Positions 16,592 through 26,241 of a stretch of 64,000 nt of DNA are shown one piece after another. The first letter of the stretch is position 1; the number at the start of each line of letters is the position of its first letter. This DNA comes from Oscillospiraceae bacterium (lineage in GTDB: Bacteria > Bacillota > Clostridia > Oscillospirales > Acutalibacteraceae). Position numbers and translations under genes: made by a program. Location: contig JAIRXF010000012.1 in NCBI GenBank assembly GCA_031268405.1, positions 26,553 through 90,552 on the forward strand, in the 5' to 3' direction. The notes under the pieces were generated by a model that saw nothing but the letters and a program-made list of their open reading frames with translations, was not told where the DNA came from and did no database searches.

Positions 16592-17611
16592 TTACGCTAA
16601 TATATCTTTGTACAATAAGTCCAGTAAATCTTCAGTTGCTCGAATATCATTCACATTAACAACAGAAAAAGCACTGTGCAAATATCTGCAGGGCAAGGAT
16701 AACGAAACACTTCTAACGCCAGAACGAGAAACATGAATTTCCCCGCAATCGTTGGCTCCAGAGACAAATCTTTTTAACTGTGCTTTTACTCCATTACTCT
16801 GAGCTAAATTAAGAGCAGAATTTACATATTTTTTATCGTAAATCGTCATCTTATCCGCGTATGCTAAAACCGGCCCATCGCCAAGAATACAAATTCTTTT
16901 TTCCGACTCAATTCCCAGAATATCACATGCCGTTGTTGATTCAACGACAATAGCAGCATCTGGTTTTAAGGCATAAGTCGCCGTTTTAGCTCCTCTTAGA
17001 CCTATCTCTTCTTGCACTACAAACGAAAAATATAAATCGAACTCCAAATCCTTTTTTATTAAATCTATTAAAATAGCACAACCAGCTCTATCATCTAGAG
17101 CCTTTGATATAATAGAGGAATTTTGTCTATAAAATATCGAATTAAATACAGCATAATCACCAACTTTTACATATTTTTCAGCTTCTTTTTTACTACTCAC
17201 ACCTATATCTATGAATAATTCATCTAAATTTGGTATATTTTTACGCTCACTTTCACCACTCAGATGAATTGGTTTTAGTCCAATAATTCCAGGAATTTTA
17301 TTCTTTCCAATTGAAACCTTTTTTCCCAACAATACAAGAACAAGCGTAGATCCAATGCTGGAAAATTTTAAAAATCCGTCGTTGGTTATATGATTGATTA
17401 TAAAACCAACTTCATCCATGTGAGCGGAAAGTAAAAGTCTAATTTTAGAAGTATTTCTGCCTTTTTTAAAAGCTGAAATATTCCCCATTATATCAACATT
17501 TACATCATCAACACAATCTTTTATTTCTTCTAATATGATTCCTCTTACTTCATTCTCAAATCCCGACACCCCATTAGCCAAACATAATCTTTCTAACAGA
17601 TTAAAATCCAA
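16592..17611 (-). CDS. M42-family aminopeptidase (first copy)
   Basis: A cytosolic di-metal aminopeptidase forming large tetrahedral complexes. About 339 residues. Metal and catalytic motifs of M42 are present: SAHMDEVGFI, KALDDRAGC, VVQEEIGLRGA (catalytic Glu pair), HVSRSGVRSVSLSLPCRYLHS with the last His ligand. I place the start at TTG 17611, with GGGAGG 8 bases upstream, giving MDFNLLERLCLANGVSGFE, the usual N-terminus; the earlier ATG codons have no ribosome site. It lies about 50 bases downstream of a paralogue in the same orientation. Confidence 0.9.
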   Translation of the reverse strand: MDFNLLERLCLANGVSGFENEVRGIILEEIKDCVDDVNVDIMGNISAFKKGRNTSKIRLLLSAHMDEVGFIINHITNDGFLKFSSIGSTLVLVLLGKKVSIGKNKIPGIIGLKPIHLSGESERKNIPNLDELFIDIGVSSKKEAEKYVKVGDYAVFNSIFYRQNSSIISKALDDRAGCAILIDLIKKDLEFDLYFSFVVQEEIGLRGAKTATYALKPDAAIVVESTTACDILGIESEKRICILGDGPVLAYADKMTIYDKKYVNSALNLAQSNGVKAQLKRFVSGANDCGEIHVSRSGVRSVSLSLPCRYLHSAFSVVNVNDIRATEDLLDLLYKDILA

Positions 17612-17659
17612 GAAATTTTCCTCCCAACAACTCATCAAATTATCGCACAATATAAAAAT

Positions 17660-18691
17660 CTATTTAATGGAATGTAGTAAATACGAGAAAATCAGATTAA
17701 TTGCATTTTTTATGTCTTCAAGGTCCATAACCTCACATTGAGTATGCATGTACCTCAATGGCAAAGAAATCAGAAAAGTCTCAACTCCTGACATATTTGA
17801 GCCAATTACATCGGCATTTGTGGAGGTTTTATTCCCCATAACTTCAAATTGATAGGGTATTTCGTTTTTATCTGCAATACCAACAAATTTATCAGCTATT
17901 CTCCTGGAAAGCGACGGAGCTAAACCTATAAGCGGTCCTTTCGAAAGCTCCCGGGCTTTTCGACGATCTACATCGTATTGTGTGGCAAAACTAACGTCTA
18001 AAACTATTGCCTCTGTTGGTTTAATTGCATAAGAACCAATCGCAGCACCAACATGCCCTCCAATTTCTTCTCTTGAGCTGAATAAAAAATTAATATTGCA
18101 GTTAAAATTTTGCCAATCTATTTTCATTTTATTAAGAAGTTTAGCACAAAAAATAAGAACCGCAACGCTTGATCTGTTGTCAAGACCTTGAGCACAAATT
18201 CTATTATTCGACAATTTTGTTTCAGAACCCCAAAAAGTCCCATAAGAACCAATCGGTACAAGTTCTTCTGCGTCTTCCTCAGTAAGTGTGGTATCTATAA
18301 CTATATCTTCAGTAAACTTATTATTGCTCTTATCGACAAGATGAGGCGGAATTGAACACACAATCCCTAATATTTCTTTTTTTCCAAAAATTTTTATGGC
18401 ACTACCAGGCAATATACGATTGTCAAAAGAACCGCAGGGTGCAATCTTTAAAAAACCTTTTTCCACACACGTGACGATAAATCCAATTTGATCTATATGA
18501 GCGTCTAAAAGTATTCTTTTTTCTGCATCTTTTCTACCAATTCTTCCGAAAACATTGTTGAATCGATTATCAATGTGCACATCTGCATAATTAGAAAGTT
18601 CTTTTGCGACAATTTTTGATACGGCTTCCTCTTCACCCGAAACTCCGTTTGATCTGCAAAGTTTAAAAATTAACTCATGTAATTCTGTCAA
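17660..18691 (-). CDS. M42-family aminopeptidase (second copy)
   Basis: Paralogue of the neighbouring gene, 343 residues, with LLDAHIDQIGFI, AQGLDNRSSVAV, SSREEIGGHVGA, VLDVSFATQYD and ISLPLRYMHTQCEV. It starts with TTG 8 bases after GGAGGG. The two copies are clearly diverged, for example around the third metal ligand (VLDVSFA here, VVESTTA in the other), so they probably differ in substrate range rather than being a recent duplicate. They may form mixed complexes. Confidence 0.9.
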   Translation of the reverse strand: MTELHELIFKLCRSNGVSGEEEAVSKIVAKELSNYADVHIDNRFNNVFGRIGRKDAEKRILLDAHIDQIGFIVTCVEKGFLKIAPCGSFDNRILPGSAIKIFGKKEILGIVCSIPPHLVDKSNNKFTEDIVIDTTLTEEDAEELVPIGSYGTFWGSETKLSNNRICAQGLDNRSSVAVLIFCAKLLNKMKIDWQNFNCNINFLFSSREEIGGHVGAAIGSYAIKPTEAIVLDVSFATQYDVDRRKARELSKGPLIGLAPSLSRRIADKFVGIADKNEIPYQFEVMGNKTSTNADVIGSNMSGVETFLISLPLRYMHTQCEVMDLEDIKNAINLIFSYLLHSIK

Positions 18692-18754
18692 AAATTATCC
18701 CTCCATTCGAATTGTGATTTATTTTTTAAATGAACCCCTCAATCAAAATCTTCA

Positions 18755-20140
18755 TTAAAGATTTTTAACAATCTTTTTGAAATGCTCACCTCTTTGAACA
18801 AAATCTTTGTAGAGATCAAAACTCGCCGAAGCGGGAGAAAGTGAGACTATGTCTCCTGATTTTGCAACACTCTTAGCTACACTTAGAGCTTTTTCCATAT
18901 CTTTCACTTTTATTATTCGTGGATTATTTTTTGAGTATTCTGAACTACATTTAACAGCAGATTTAATATTTTCTGCAGTTTGTCCCATTAAAATAAGAAC
19001 TTTCACCTTTTGTGGTATAACTTCTCCAAGTTTGTCAAATGGAATTTTTTTGTCGTATCCACCAGCAATTAATATAATTTTATCTGGAAAAATAGAAAGA
19101 GTGCCTTTAATGGTTCTTGTAGGGCTCGAAGCAATAGAATCGTTGTAATATTTAACCCCATTAATTTTACGAATAAATTCAGATCTATGCTCCACTCCCT
19201 CAAATTCTTTTGCTACTTTTTGCATTGCTTCTATATTTACAATTTCATAAAGTGAAGATACAGCGGCCAAATAATTTTCAAGATTATGTTTTCCTTTCAG
19301 GTGTATGTCTTTAACGGACATGATCTTTAATATTTCTTTATTTTTCGAGAAATATATATCGTTACCATCCAGAAAAGCTCCATTTTTGCATCTCTCTTTT
19401 CTGCTAAAAAATAACTTTTGTCCCCTTACTAATTCCGACAATTTTCTTGTAAGTTTGTTATCAAAATTTAAAACTGCTTTTGAAAACGCGTTTTGGTGTA
19501 AAATTATATTTTTCTTAGCATTTATATATTCATCCATATCTTTGTGCACATCAAGATGATTGGCTTCTATATTTGTTATAACAGCTACATCTGGACTTTT
19601 TCTCATAGAAATTAACTGAAAACTTGATAATTCGACAACAGCAATATCCTGTGGCTTTATTTTATTAACAATAGATAGCAGGGGTTTTCCAATATTACCT
19701 CCTAGATGAACGGTTTTCCCTGCCGCTTTCAACATCTCGGATATTATAGTTGTGGTCGTAGTTTTACCATCACTTCCAGTTACAGCCAGAATTTTGCAAG
19801 GACAAAGATCGAAAAAAACCTCCATTTCGGATGTAATTACGACACCACTCTTTTTTATTTTATTTAATTCATTAGAAAAAAAGGGCATCCCCGGAGTTCT
19901 AAAAACTATGTCTGCATTTAAATCTTTTAGATAATTTTCCCCTAATCTTAGTGCCGCGCCTTCGGTCTTTAATTCTTCTATAAATTGATCGGAAAAAAAA
20001 TCTTTTTCATGTTTGTCGCAAGCTAAAATCTTTACTCCATACTTTGCAAAAAAATGGACAAGCGGAAGATTGCTAACACCAAGACCCAAGAAAGCCACGG
20101 TTTTATCTTTTAGGGATTTTAAAAAAAATTCCTTTTCCAT
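18755..20140 (-). CDS. murD: UDP-MurNAc-L-alanine:D-glutamate ligase
   Basis: MurD adds D-Glu to UDP-MurNAc-L-Ala in the cytoplasm. 461 residues with the three Mur-ligase domains: the N-terminal UDP-binding Rossmann part (VAFLGLGVSNLPLVHFF), the ATPase with P-loop TGSDGKTTTT (about 118-127), VVELSSFQL, NIEANHLDVH, and the C-terminal domain with HRSEFI, YNDSIASSP and AGGYDKKIP. Length is normal. It has its own promoter and stands alone rather than in a dcw cluster. Confidence 0.97.
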   Translation of the reverse strand: MEKEFFLKSLKDKTVAFLGLGVSNLPLVHFFAKYGVKILACDKHEKDFFSDQFIEELKTEGAALRLGENYLKDLNADIVFRTPGMPFFSNELNKIKKSGVVITSEMEVFFDLCPCKILAVTGSDGKTTTTTIISEMLKAAGKTVHLGGNIGKPLLSIVNKIKPQDIAVVELSSFQLISMRKSPDVAVITNIEANHLDVHKDMDEYINAKKNIILHQNAFSKAVLNFDNKLTRKLSELVRGQKLFFSRKERCKNGAFLDGNDIYFSKNKEILKIMSVKDIHLKGKHNLENYLAAVSSLYEIVNIEAMQKVAKEFEGVEHRSEFIRKINGVKYYNDSIASSPTRTIKGTLSIFPDKIILIAGGYDKKIPFDKLGEVIPQKVKVLILMGQTAENIKSAVKCSSEYSKNNPRIIKVKDMEKALSVAKSVAKSGDIVSLSPASASFDLYKDFVQRGEHFKKIVKNL

Positions 20141-20219
20141 TGCAATTAAACCACCTAAAAAATCAAATTGTTTGGTAAATTCACCTTTTAAAATACGTTA
20201 AATCAAATTCACTAATTGT

Positions 20220-20248
20220 ATTATATGTTTGTGAGGCAAAAATAGCAA
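20220..20248 (-). promoter_or_regulatory. Promoter of murD
   Basis: On the minus strand TTGCTA (20248-20243) precedes a perfect TATAAT (20225-20220) by 17 bases. The start lies about 75 bases before the murD ATG. Confidence 0.6.
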
Positions 20249-20356
20249 TCTAACCTAGAACCTCTTTTAAATCAATTGTTTTTAATTTTTAAAATGATCT
20301 GTTGTAACATTTGACATAATACCCTCACATAATGGTTTAAGTTGTTTTTTGAGTTG

Positions 20357-20386
20357 TTGACTTTTTTCTTATGTATAGACTAAAAT
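20357..20386 (+). promoter_or_regulatory. Promoter of the sugar-phosphate antiporter gene
   Basis: TTGACT (20357-20362) and TAAAAT (20381-20386) are 18 bases apart. The rest of the 20141-20548 spacer shows nothing else recognisable; no catabolite or two-component box was identified. Confidence 0.5.
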
Positions 20387-20548
20387 TTTACAAAGATAAG
20401 TCATTTAACGATTTTTAGAATTTTAACACAAAATATACAACCGTCGAAAATATCTAACGGTTAAGCAAGTAAGATCTTGATTTCCTCAAAATTTTTAGAT
20501 TTTTAAACACAGATTTCAAGCACAAACAACGTAGGAGATGAAGACTTC

Positions 20549-22069
20549 ATGTCAACAAAAATCAAAAATACGCTGCAAAAAAATACATTGTGGTCTAGAA
20601 TTTTTAGCGAACCTAAAGCTTTGCCGGTTACACAAAACAAGACCGCCGTATTTCATCGTTATATTTTTTGGAGAAACTCAATTTTTGTAACGTCGTACTT
20701 AATTTACCTAATCGCATATTTGTGCAGAAAAAATTTTAATATAGCGGCACCACTCACCAGTGGTTTTAATTCTAAAGATATGGGCATAGTTTTAGCGGTT
20801 GGTTCAATTGCTTACGGAATAGGAAAATTCATTAATGGTTCTTTTGCCGACAAAAGCAATGTTAGATTCGCTTTACCAATAAACGCCATGCTGGCTGGAA
20901 TTTGCAGCGCTCTTATGGCTTTTACGCCTTGGATAAATAAAAACCTTTTTAAATCTCACACAGCGATGATAGTTTACATGTGTCTTTTTTGGGGGGTTAG
21001 TCAGTGGTTTCAATCGGCTCTGTTTCCTTATTGTGCAAAATCACTTGTTAGATGGTTTCCAAACTCAACCCGGTCAATTTGGTGGGCCAGATGGTCAACT
21101 TCTCATGAATTTGGAAGTTTCATAGCCATGAATATTTCTTTGCCAATTGCCGCTACAACTGAGCATTTCTTTGGAAAATATGGAATAGAAGCCATGTTTA
21201 TTGTACCATTTATTCTTTCTATGTTGATAGGAATTGTGTCAATTTTTTCTCTTAGAGACAGACCTATCAGTATAGGACTGCCGGACGTTGAAGAAATCTG
21301 TTCAACTAAAATACCAGAACTTACAGATGAAGAAATAAAAGAACAGAACAAAGATGCAAATTTAACATATTTTCAGATATTAAAAAAATATGTGTTGAAA
21401 AATAAAGTAATATGGAATTTATCATTAATTTATTTTTGTGTGTATGTCTTTAGAAATGGTCCAGTGGACTGGATTTTTAAAATACTTGTCGATCAACAAA
21501 ATTCAAATCAAAATTTTAAAACTTTTTCAGAAACGTTGCAAAATTCCAACTCTTTAGACGCTTTTAAAGCTTCAACACTGTGTTTAATTGGATTCTTTGG
21601 TACATTATTTGCGCCATTTATTTCGGAAAAACTTTTTAAAGGAAAAAGAGCTCCTGCTAATTTTTGGTGCCTGCTCATAGGCGCAACTTCCTTGGTTGGT
21701 GTATGGCTGGGAAGTTCTCCGTTCTCTCCGATAGTTAATAATTTAACACTCAAAAATATTGTTGTATTCACCTCGCTTGGAGTAGCAGGCTTTATGGTCT
21801 GCGTGCCACAAGTGCTTGTTGGAGGAATCTGTGCAATAGAATCTTCATCCAAAAGAGTAGCTTCGGCTGCAACCGGATTTGCAAGTTTGCTCGGATATCT
21901 CGGATCCGCTTTCGGTCACGTGGTGAATGGATTTATTTTAAATATTTCAAAAAACAACTACGGAGACGCAAGACTTATACTTTTATATTGGGGATTGGTT
22001 GCCATCTTAGGGGCATTACTTTGCGTACCAATCTGGAATGTCAAAGTTAACAAAGAATATTCGCATTAA
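20549..22069 (+). CDS. Organophosphate:phosphate antiporter (UhpT/UhpC/GlpT type)
   Basis: MFS transporter of the OPA family, 506 residues with twelve predicted membrane helices. These proteins exchange internal Pi for external sugar phosphate or glycerol 3-phosphate. The two arginines that bind phosphate in GlpT have counterparts at Arg60 (YLCRKNFNIAAP) and Arg302 (YVFRNGPVDW). The MFS loop GKFINGSFADKSNVR and the GLPDVEEI linker after helix 6 are also typical. GTAGGAGATGA precedes the ATG. Hexose-phosphate transporters of this family are common in intracellular bacteria such as Chlamydia. Whether glucose 6-phosphate or glycerol 3-phosphate is used cannot be read from sequence alone. Confidence 0.9.
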   Translation: MSTKIKNTLQKNTLWSRIFSEPKALPVTQNKTAVFHRYIFWRNSIFVTSYLIYLIAYLCRKNFNIAAPLTSGFNSKDMGIVLAVGSIAYGIGKFINGSFADKSNVRFALPINAMLAGICSALMAFTPWINKNLFKSHTAMIVYMCLFWGVSQWFQSALFPYCAKSLVRWFPNSTRSIWWARWSTSHEFGSFIAMNISLPIAATTEHFFGKYGIEAMFIVPFILSMLIGIVSIFSLRDRPISIGLPDVEEICSTKIPELTDEEIKEQNKDANLTYFQILKKYVLKNKVIWNLSLIYFCVYVFRNGPVDWIFKILVDQQNSNQNFKTFSETLQNSNSLDAFKASTLCLIGFFGTLFAPFISEKLFKGKRAPANFWCLLIGATSLVGVWLGSSPFSPIVNNLTLKNIVVFTSLGVAGFMVCVPQVLVGGICAIESSSKRVASAATGFASLLGYLGSAFGHVVNGFILNISKNNYGDARLILLYWGLVAILGALLCVPIWNVKVNKEYSH

Positions 22070-22118
22070 TTTAATTGAAGATTTCTGGCGAATTGCTTTT
22101 ATAAATACGAATTCAAAC

Positions 22119-23288
22119 TCATTTTGATTGTAAAGAAGTTTTTAAAAAATTTTCTAAAACCAAGTCTTGAGCCTTATAATTTGCGTCTAAAGCATCGTCT
22201 AGCGAGTTAATTTCGTGAAATTCGTACAGAGAGAATACGCTCTTTATTAAATCCATCATTTCGAGAAAAGAAATTTTAGAATCAAGAAATAGCTCAACAG
22301 CTTTCTCGTCCGCTCCAACCAAAAATGCAGGAGCAGTTCCGCCCAATTCAATAGCTTTTTTGCATACAGACGGCAACTCAAAAACCTCCTCGTCGAATTT
22401 TGCAAAACTAAGACTTTTAAGTTTTACAAAATCCAACTCCACTACATCTGAATCGAGTCTATCTGGCCAAAGAATTGCGTGTTGTATTGGCAAACCCATA
22501 TCTATAGACGACATTTGGGCAATTATGCTATTATCTCGGTATTGTACCATTGAGTGTATTATACTTTCTTTGTGAACCAAAATTTCTATAGATTGAAAAG
22601 GAATCTCGAAAAGACATGACGCTTCAATTAATTCTAATCCTTTGTTCATAAAAGAAGCAGAATCTACTGTAATTTTTTTACCCATTTTCCAATTCGGGTG
22701 AGCAAGCGTCTCTTCGATTGATACTCTTCTTAAATCCTCACGACTCTTGCCATAAAAAGGACCTCCCGAAGCGGTTAAAAACACTCTCTTGAGATCACCT
22801 TTTTTTCTTGAGCATTCAAGACACTGAAATATGGCGGAATGTTCGCTATCTACGGGTAAAATTTTAACTCCCTTATCATTTGCGGCTTTTTTAATTATTT
22901 CTCCAGCAGCTACAATTGATTCTTTATTAGCTATTGATATATTCTTGCCAAAATGTATCGCTTCTATTGTCGGACGAAGTCCCGATATTCCGCCAACAGC
23001 ATTCAAAACCATATCTGAATCTTTAAAAGACGCAACTTCTAAAATTCCATCCTCCGAAGAAACAATTTTTATAAATGTGTCCTTTAAATTTTCTTTTAAT
23101 TTTAAAGCAGCTTTTTCGTCGTGCATTGAAATAATCTTTGGCTTAAATTCTCTAGCTTGTTTTTCCATCAATTCATAATTTTTACCACCAGCAATCGCAC
23201 ATACGTTAATATTAAACCGCTTCGCAATTTCTAACGCACGAGTGCCCACCGAACCCGTCGAACCCAATATACATAATCCATTCAACAA
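22119..23288 (-). CDS. dxr: 1-deoxy-D-xylulose 5-phosphate reductoisomerase
   Basis: Converts DXP to MEP with NADPH in the isoprenoid pathway that supplies undecaprenyl phosphate. About 389 residues. Motifs: LCILGSTGSVGTRALEIAK (NADPH), NKESIVAAGE, PVDSEHSAIFQCLE, TASGGPF, HPNWKMGKKITVDSASFMN, VHKESIIHSM. I start it at TTG 23288 (AGGTGA 7 bases upstream); an in-frame TTG follows directly at 23285. The longer open frame to 23369 has no ribosome site and would add residues unlike any Dxr. It sits 2 bases or so from the end of the gatD-like frame, probably one operon. Confidence 0.95.
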   Translation of the reverse strand: MLNGLCILGSTGSVGTRALEIAKRFNINVCAIAGGKNYELMEKQAREFKPKIISMHDEKAALKLKENLKDTFIKIVSSEDGILEVASFKDSDMVLNAVGGISGLRPTIEAIHFGKNISIANKESIVAAGEIIKKAANDKGVKILPVDSEHSAIFQCLECSRKKGDLKRVFLTASGGPFYGKSREDLRRVSIEETLAHPNWKMGKKITVDSASFMNKGLELIEASCLFEIPFQSIEILVHKESIIHSMVQYRDNSIIAQMSSIDMGLPIQHAILWPDRLDSDVVELDFVKLKSLSFAKFDEEVFELPSVCKKAIELGGTAPAFLVGADEKAVELFLDSKISFLEMMDLIKSVFSLYEFHEINSLDDALDANYKAQDLVLENFLKTSLQSK

Positions 23289-23370
23289 TTGATTGTCACC
23301 TTTCCAATAAAAATACCTGAATGATTTTATCGCGAGTAAAGGCGTATTCGTAAAATAAAAAACAATCAAC

Positions 23371-24129
23371 TCAAACTTCTAAAGTTTTAAGCCTTAATAA
23401 CGTTAATTCATATGCTCTTCTAACATATGTTTCAAAGCTTTTATTCAAAATACCCGTATTTGAAATTTCTCTTTTTTTATCATTAAAAACTTCTTCACCT
23501 TTAACTCTTTTTAAAAGCAAATCCAAAAAATTTTCAAGAAAATACGGATTTCTGACTAAAATTGGGCCTGTTATGTGAGTTCCAAAAAAATTATATTTAC
23601 GAATACCCTCATATTCAGAATTATAAAAATCACCAAATCCAAAATTTACCTTAAAAAAATGGTCTTCTATACCGTGTATTTCTGTACATTTATTGATTGA
23701 TCCTATGATGGGTTTCGCACAAAATTCAGTTTCAAAAATAACGTCAAAAGCAAATCTTTTCTTCGATTGCTCGGATGTCTCAAAATCAAAAATCCCAAGT
23801 GACTTGTAAAAAGAAGCTTCTGAATAAATATTACGACCAAAAATTTCAAATGAATTTCCGGTAGCAAGAAAAATAACACCCGATTCTATGAGTTCCAATA
23901 TCTCTTCGCGATATTTAAATAGATCTTTAACCGCTTGTTTCCGATTACTCTCAAGTCCAGAACCAATGTAAACGACGTCGTAAGTTTTAAAATTTATTTC
24001 ATCTCCAAAGTCCCTTTCCTCTACAGTCACCTGTATCCCTTTGTTTTTTAAATATAGATAAAGTATTAAGGGATTGGCTCTTTCGCCGTATAGGTTCATA
24101 AGATTTGGATATAAATGCAAAACCTTCAT
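23371..24129 (-). CDS. GatD-like class I glutamine amidotransferase subunit lacking the catalytic Cys and His
   Basis: GatD supplies ammonia to MurT for amidation of lipid II D-Glu. The 252-residue protein aligns with GatD: HLYPNLMNLYGERAN (N-terminus), VVYIGSGLESNRKQ, GFGDFYNSEYEGI and GTHITGPILVRNPYF. The nucleophile region is LATGNSFEIFG, where GatD has ICGGYQFLG, so the catalytic Cys is Gly (residue 91). GTYLHG is GTHITG, so the catalytic His is Thr (187). By this reading the glutaminase is inactive. Start chosen at ATG 24129; the ribosome site AAAGGG is 15 bases away, so an adjacent TTG is possible. Next to a MurT-like gene, as in normal MurT/GatD loci. Confidence 0.85.
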   Translation of the reverse strand: MKVLHLYPNLMNLYGERANPLILYLYLKNKGIQVTVEERDFGDEINFKTYDVVYIGSGLESNRKQAVKDLFKYREEILELIESGVIFLATGNSFEIFGRNIYSEASFYKSLGIFDFETSEQSKKRFAFDVIFETEFCAKPIIGSINKCTEIHGIEDHFFKVNFGFGDFYNSEYEGIRKYNFFGTHITGPILVRNPYFLENFLDLLLKRVKGEEVFNDKKREISNTGILNKSFETYVRRAYELTLLRLKTLEV

Positions 24130-24288
24130 CAAATTTCTTACCAACCCTTTAAATTAAATGCAAATAATTCTTTTAAATCTAAAAATAAATTAATAAACGC
24201 CATTAAAATAAAAATTCTCAGAATCCTCTAACAAATTAATTCTTAAATATAAACCCGAAGTATAAATTGATCGTTAATTTTTGAAACC

Positions 24289-25644
24289 TTAAGAATCAAT
24301 TTCATTCACATCGCATACAGCAACCTCCTCCAAAAACTTATCTTTATCAGAAAAACATGTAATGACAAAAATCTTTCCCTCGGTGTTATCTCTAAGGTAT
24401 TTAATGCAATCTGGAATCTTTTCAAAAACTGAAATCTTTTCGATTGGAATTTCAGTCAAAGATAAACAAACCGCCAAATCATTGCAATAAAAACCAGAAA
24501 GAATGATTTTTTTAACCTTTTCGCTTTTAAACATTTCAAAATCTATATCGTAAAACCACGAAATATTATTTGTTGAATACTTCCTGCTTATGTTATCTAC
24601 AATAATTACAGCTGTGCAAGGTTCATTGTACTCAACTATGACTCTTATGGATTGATCGTAAGATACTGAATTTTCATGCTTTGAAATCAACAAAACACCA
24701 TTATATTTGTCTAAATCAAACTTTACCACTCGAAAAATTTTAGAAACAAAACTTTCAAGTGATTTGCAAATATCCTCCGCTTTTATTCCTAAAAGATTAG
24801 ATCCAGCAAAAGCAGCGAGCAAATTATAATAAAAACCAATCGAGATATTTTCGAAAGAAATTTTTATTTTATACTCGTTGTTTATTAAAAAACCTTCTTT
24901 TTCTTCTTCTGTATAATTTCCGGTATACTGAGTTTTGGCAGTTTTAAAGCCACAATTTTCGCAGCAAAATTTACCAATGTGATTGTAATGATAATATTCA
25001 TATTCAAGAAAATTTTTACATTTTGGGCAAAACTTACCGTCATTATATACGCTCGTTATTTCTCTTGTGGTACCAATCATGTTATCGAATCCAAACCAAA
25101 CAGTATTTTCTTTGTTGAAACCAAAGCAAGAAACAAGTGGATCATTAGCATTGAGCACCATTGTTATATCTGTGTTATTCACGCTCTGTTCTATACCTTT
25201 GTAAACCCACTCGGGGTTGCCATTTCTAACCTGCTGATCTCTATAAAGATTCGTAATCAAAAGGTGGGTCGGTTTAAAAAAATTTAACATGCGTTTCGCA
25301 AAATGTTCGTCCGCCTCAAATAAAAATATATCGCTTTTTGCTCTGCCAAACAGGTTACAGTCGTCAAGTATAAACGTGGTAACACCTTGGATTTGATTGG
25401 ATCCGCCTTTATTAAAGGCAAATTTTTTGGAATTTTTTTCTAATATGTGAGCAATCATTTCTACTGTGGAAGTTTTCCCATTACTTCCTGTAACAATCAA
25501 AATACGGCGCGGCATTTCAATCTTTTTTAAAATATTTGGGTCGATCTTTAAGGCAATCTTTCCCGGTAAACTTGTGCCTCTTTTTAGAGCCTTTCCTATA
25601 AATCTTAACACTTTACAAACTAAAATAGCCGTGAATTTTTTCAA
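24289..25644 (-). CDS. MurT-like Mur ligase-related protein
   Basis: MurT is the ATP-dependent partner of GatD. 451 residues, TTG start after AGAGGA. Seen: P-loop TGSNGKTST (52-60), NKGGSNQIQGV, FEADEH, TNLYRDQ, a Cys4 zinc ribbon (C206-x2-C209, C228-x2-C231) characteristic of MurT, and the C-terminal ISWFYDIDFE. Altered: the usual FGRxE is FRVVKF, the KNPAG-type motif is KHENS, and the conserved DGRD before SW is STNN (357-360). That Asp-bearing segment is where I understand the MurT residue completing the GatD triad to lie. ATP binding looks intact; normal amidation looks doubtful. The 159-base spacing to gatD is long for a pair that usually overlaps. Confidence 0.85.
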   Translation of the reverse strand: MKKFTAILVCKVLRFIGKALKRGTSLPGKIALKIDPNILKKIEMPRRILIVTGSNGKTSTVEMIAHILEKNSKKFAFNKGGSNQIQGVTTFILDDCNLFGRAKSDIFLFEADEHFAKRMLNFFKPTHLLITNLYRDQQVRNGNPEWVYKGIEQSVNNTDITMVLNANDPLVSCFGFNKENTVWFGFDNMIGTTREITSVYNDGKFCPKCKNFLEYEYYHYNHIGKFCCENCGFKTAKTQYTGNYTEEEKEGFLINNEYKIKISFENISIGFYYNLLAAFAGSNLLGIKAEDICKSLESFVSKIFRVVKFDLDKYNGVLLISKHENSVSYDQSIRVIVEYNEPCTAVIIVDNISRKYSTNNISWFYDIDFEMFKSEKVKKIILSGFYCNDLAVCLSLTEIPIEKISVFEKIPDCIKYLRDNTEGKIFVITCFSDKDKFLEEVAVCDVNEIDS

Positions 25645-25705
25645 ACTATCCTCTTCTATCTCTTTTGTACTGTCATCTTATCTTTTCAACAATTCCCGTA
25701 TGTTC

Positions 25706-25733
25706 ATTCTAACACAGTACAAAAAAATGTCAA
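25706..25733 (-). promoter_or_regulatory. Promoter of the murT-gatD-dxr unit
   Basis: TTGACA (25733-25728) and TAGAAT (25711-25706) are separated by 16 bases on the minus strand, about 60 bases before the murT-like start. A perfect -35 and five of six -10 bases. Confidence 0.7.
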
Positions 25734-26206
25734 TAAAACCAACAACTAAAAACATCGTAAAATAAAAACAATATTCTAATTTAGTGCGTCTTTTCCAAAA
25801 TCAAATTTTAGAACTTAAAATTGACAACGAAATATTATTATTCAAAGTGCTATAAGAGCACATCAAAAACCCGCACAAAAAACTGAATGCTGTTCTTAAA
25901 AATTTTTATAAAAAGATTTCTGAAGTTATTTGATAAAAGAAAAGAAAAATTGTTTCACCGATAAATTAAGCTCTTGTAAAATTCCAGTATTAATTTTTTT
26001 ATCTGAAAGTATCTTCCAATTAACCACAAAATCCACCGACATTAAACTCTTAATTTTCTCTCTTTGAAGCAATTATTCTGCGGATTTTTAATTTTTTATT
26101 TAAATTCGTTGATTGTTCTTCATTAAAAGAAATCCGTCAACATTAAAACTTAAAAAACTAAAATTTTCTAGAATATGATAAATCGTGTTAAATTTTATAT
26201 TTATTC
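25734..26206. other. Gene-free spacer
   Basis: About 470 AT-rich bases without a supported gene or RNA. A phrase AAAACCCGC followed by an A run near 25867-25885 resembles part of the tRNA terminator at 26207-26241 but has no matching stem. Confidence 0.5.
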
Positions 26207-26241
26207 AAAAAAACCCGCTGCAAAAAATTCAGCATTTGCAG
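26207..26241 (-). terminator. Terminator of tRNA-Arg
   Basis: On the minus strand CTGCAAA (26241-26235) pairs with TTTGCAG (26224-26218), followed by CGGG and seven T residues (26213-26207). It lies about 70 bases after the tRNA 3' end. Confidence 0.65.
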
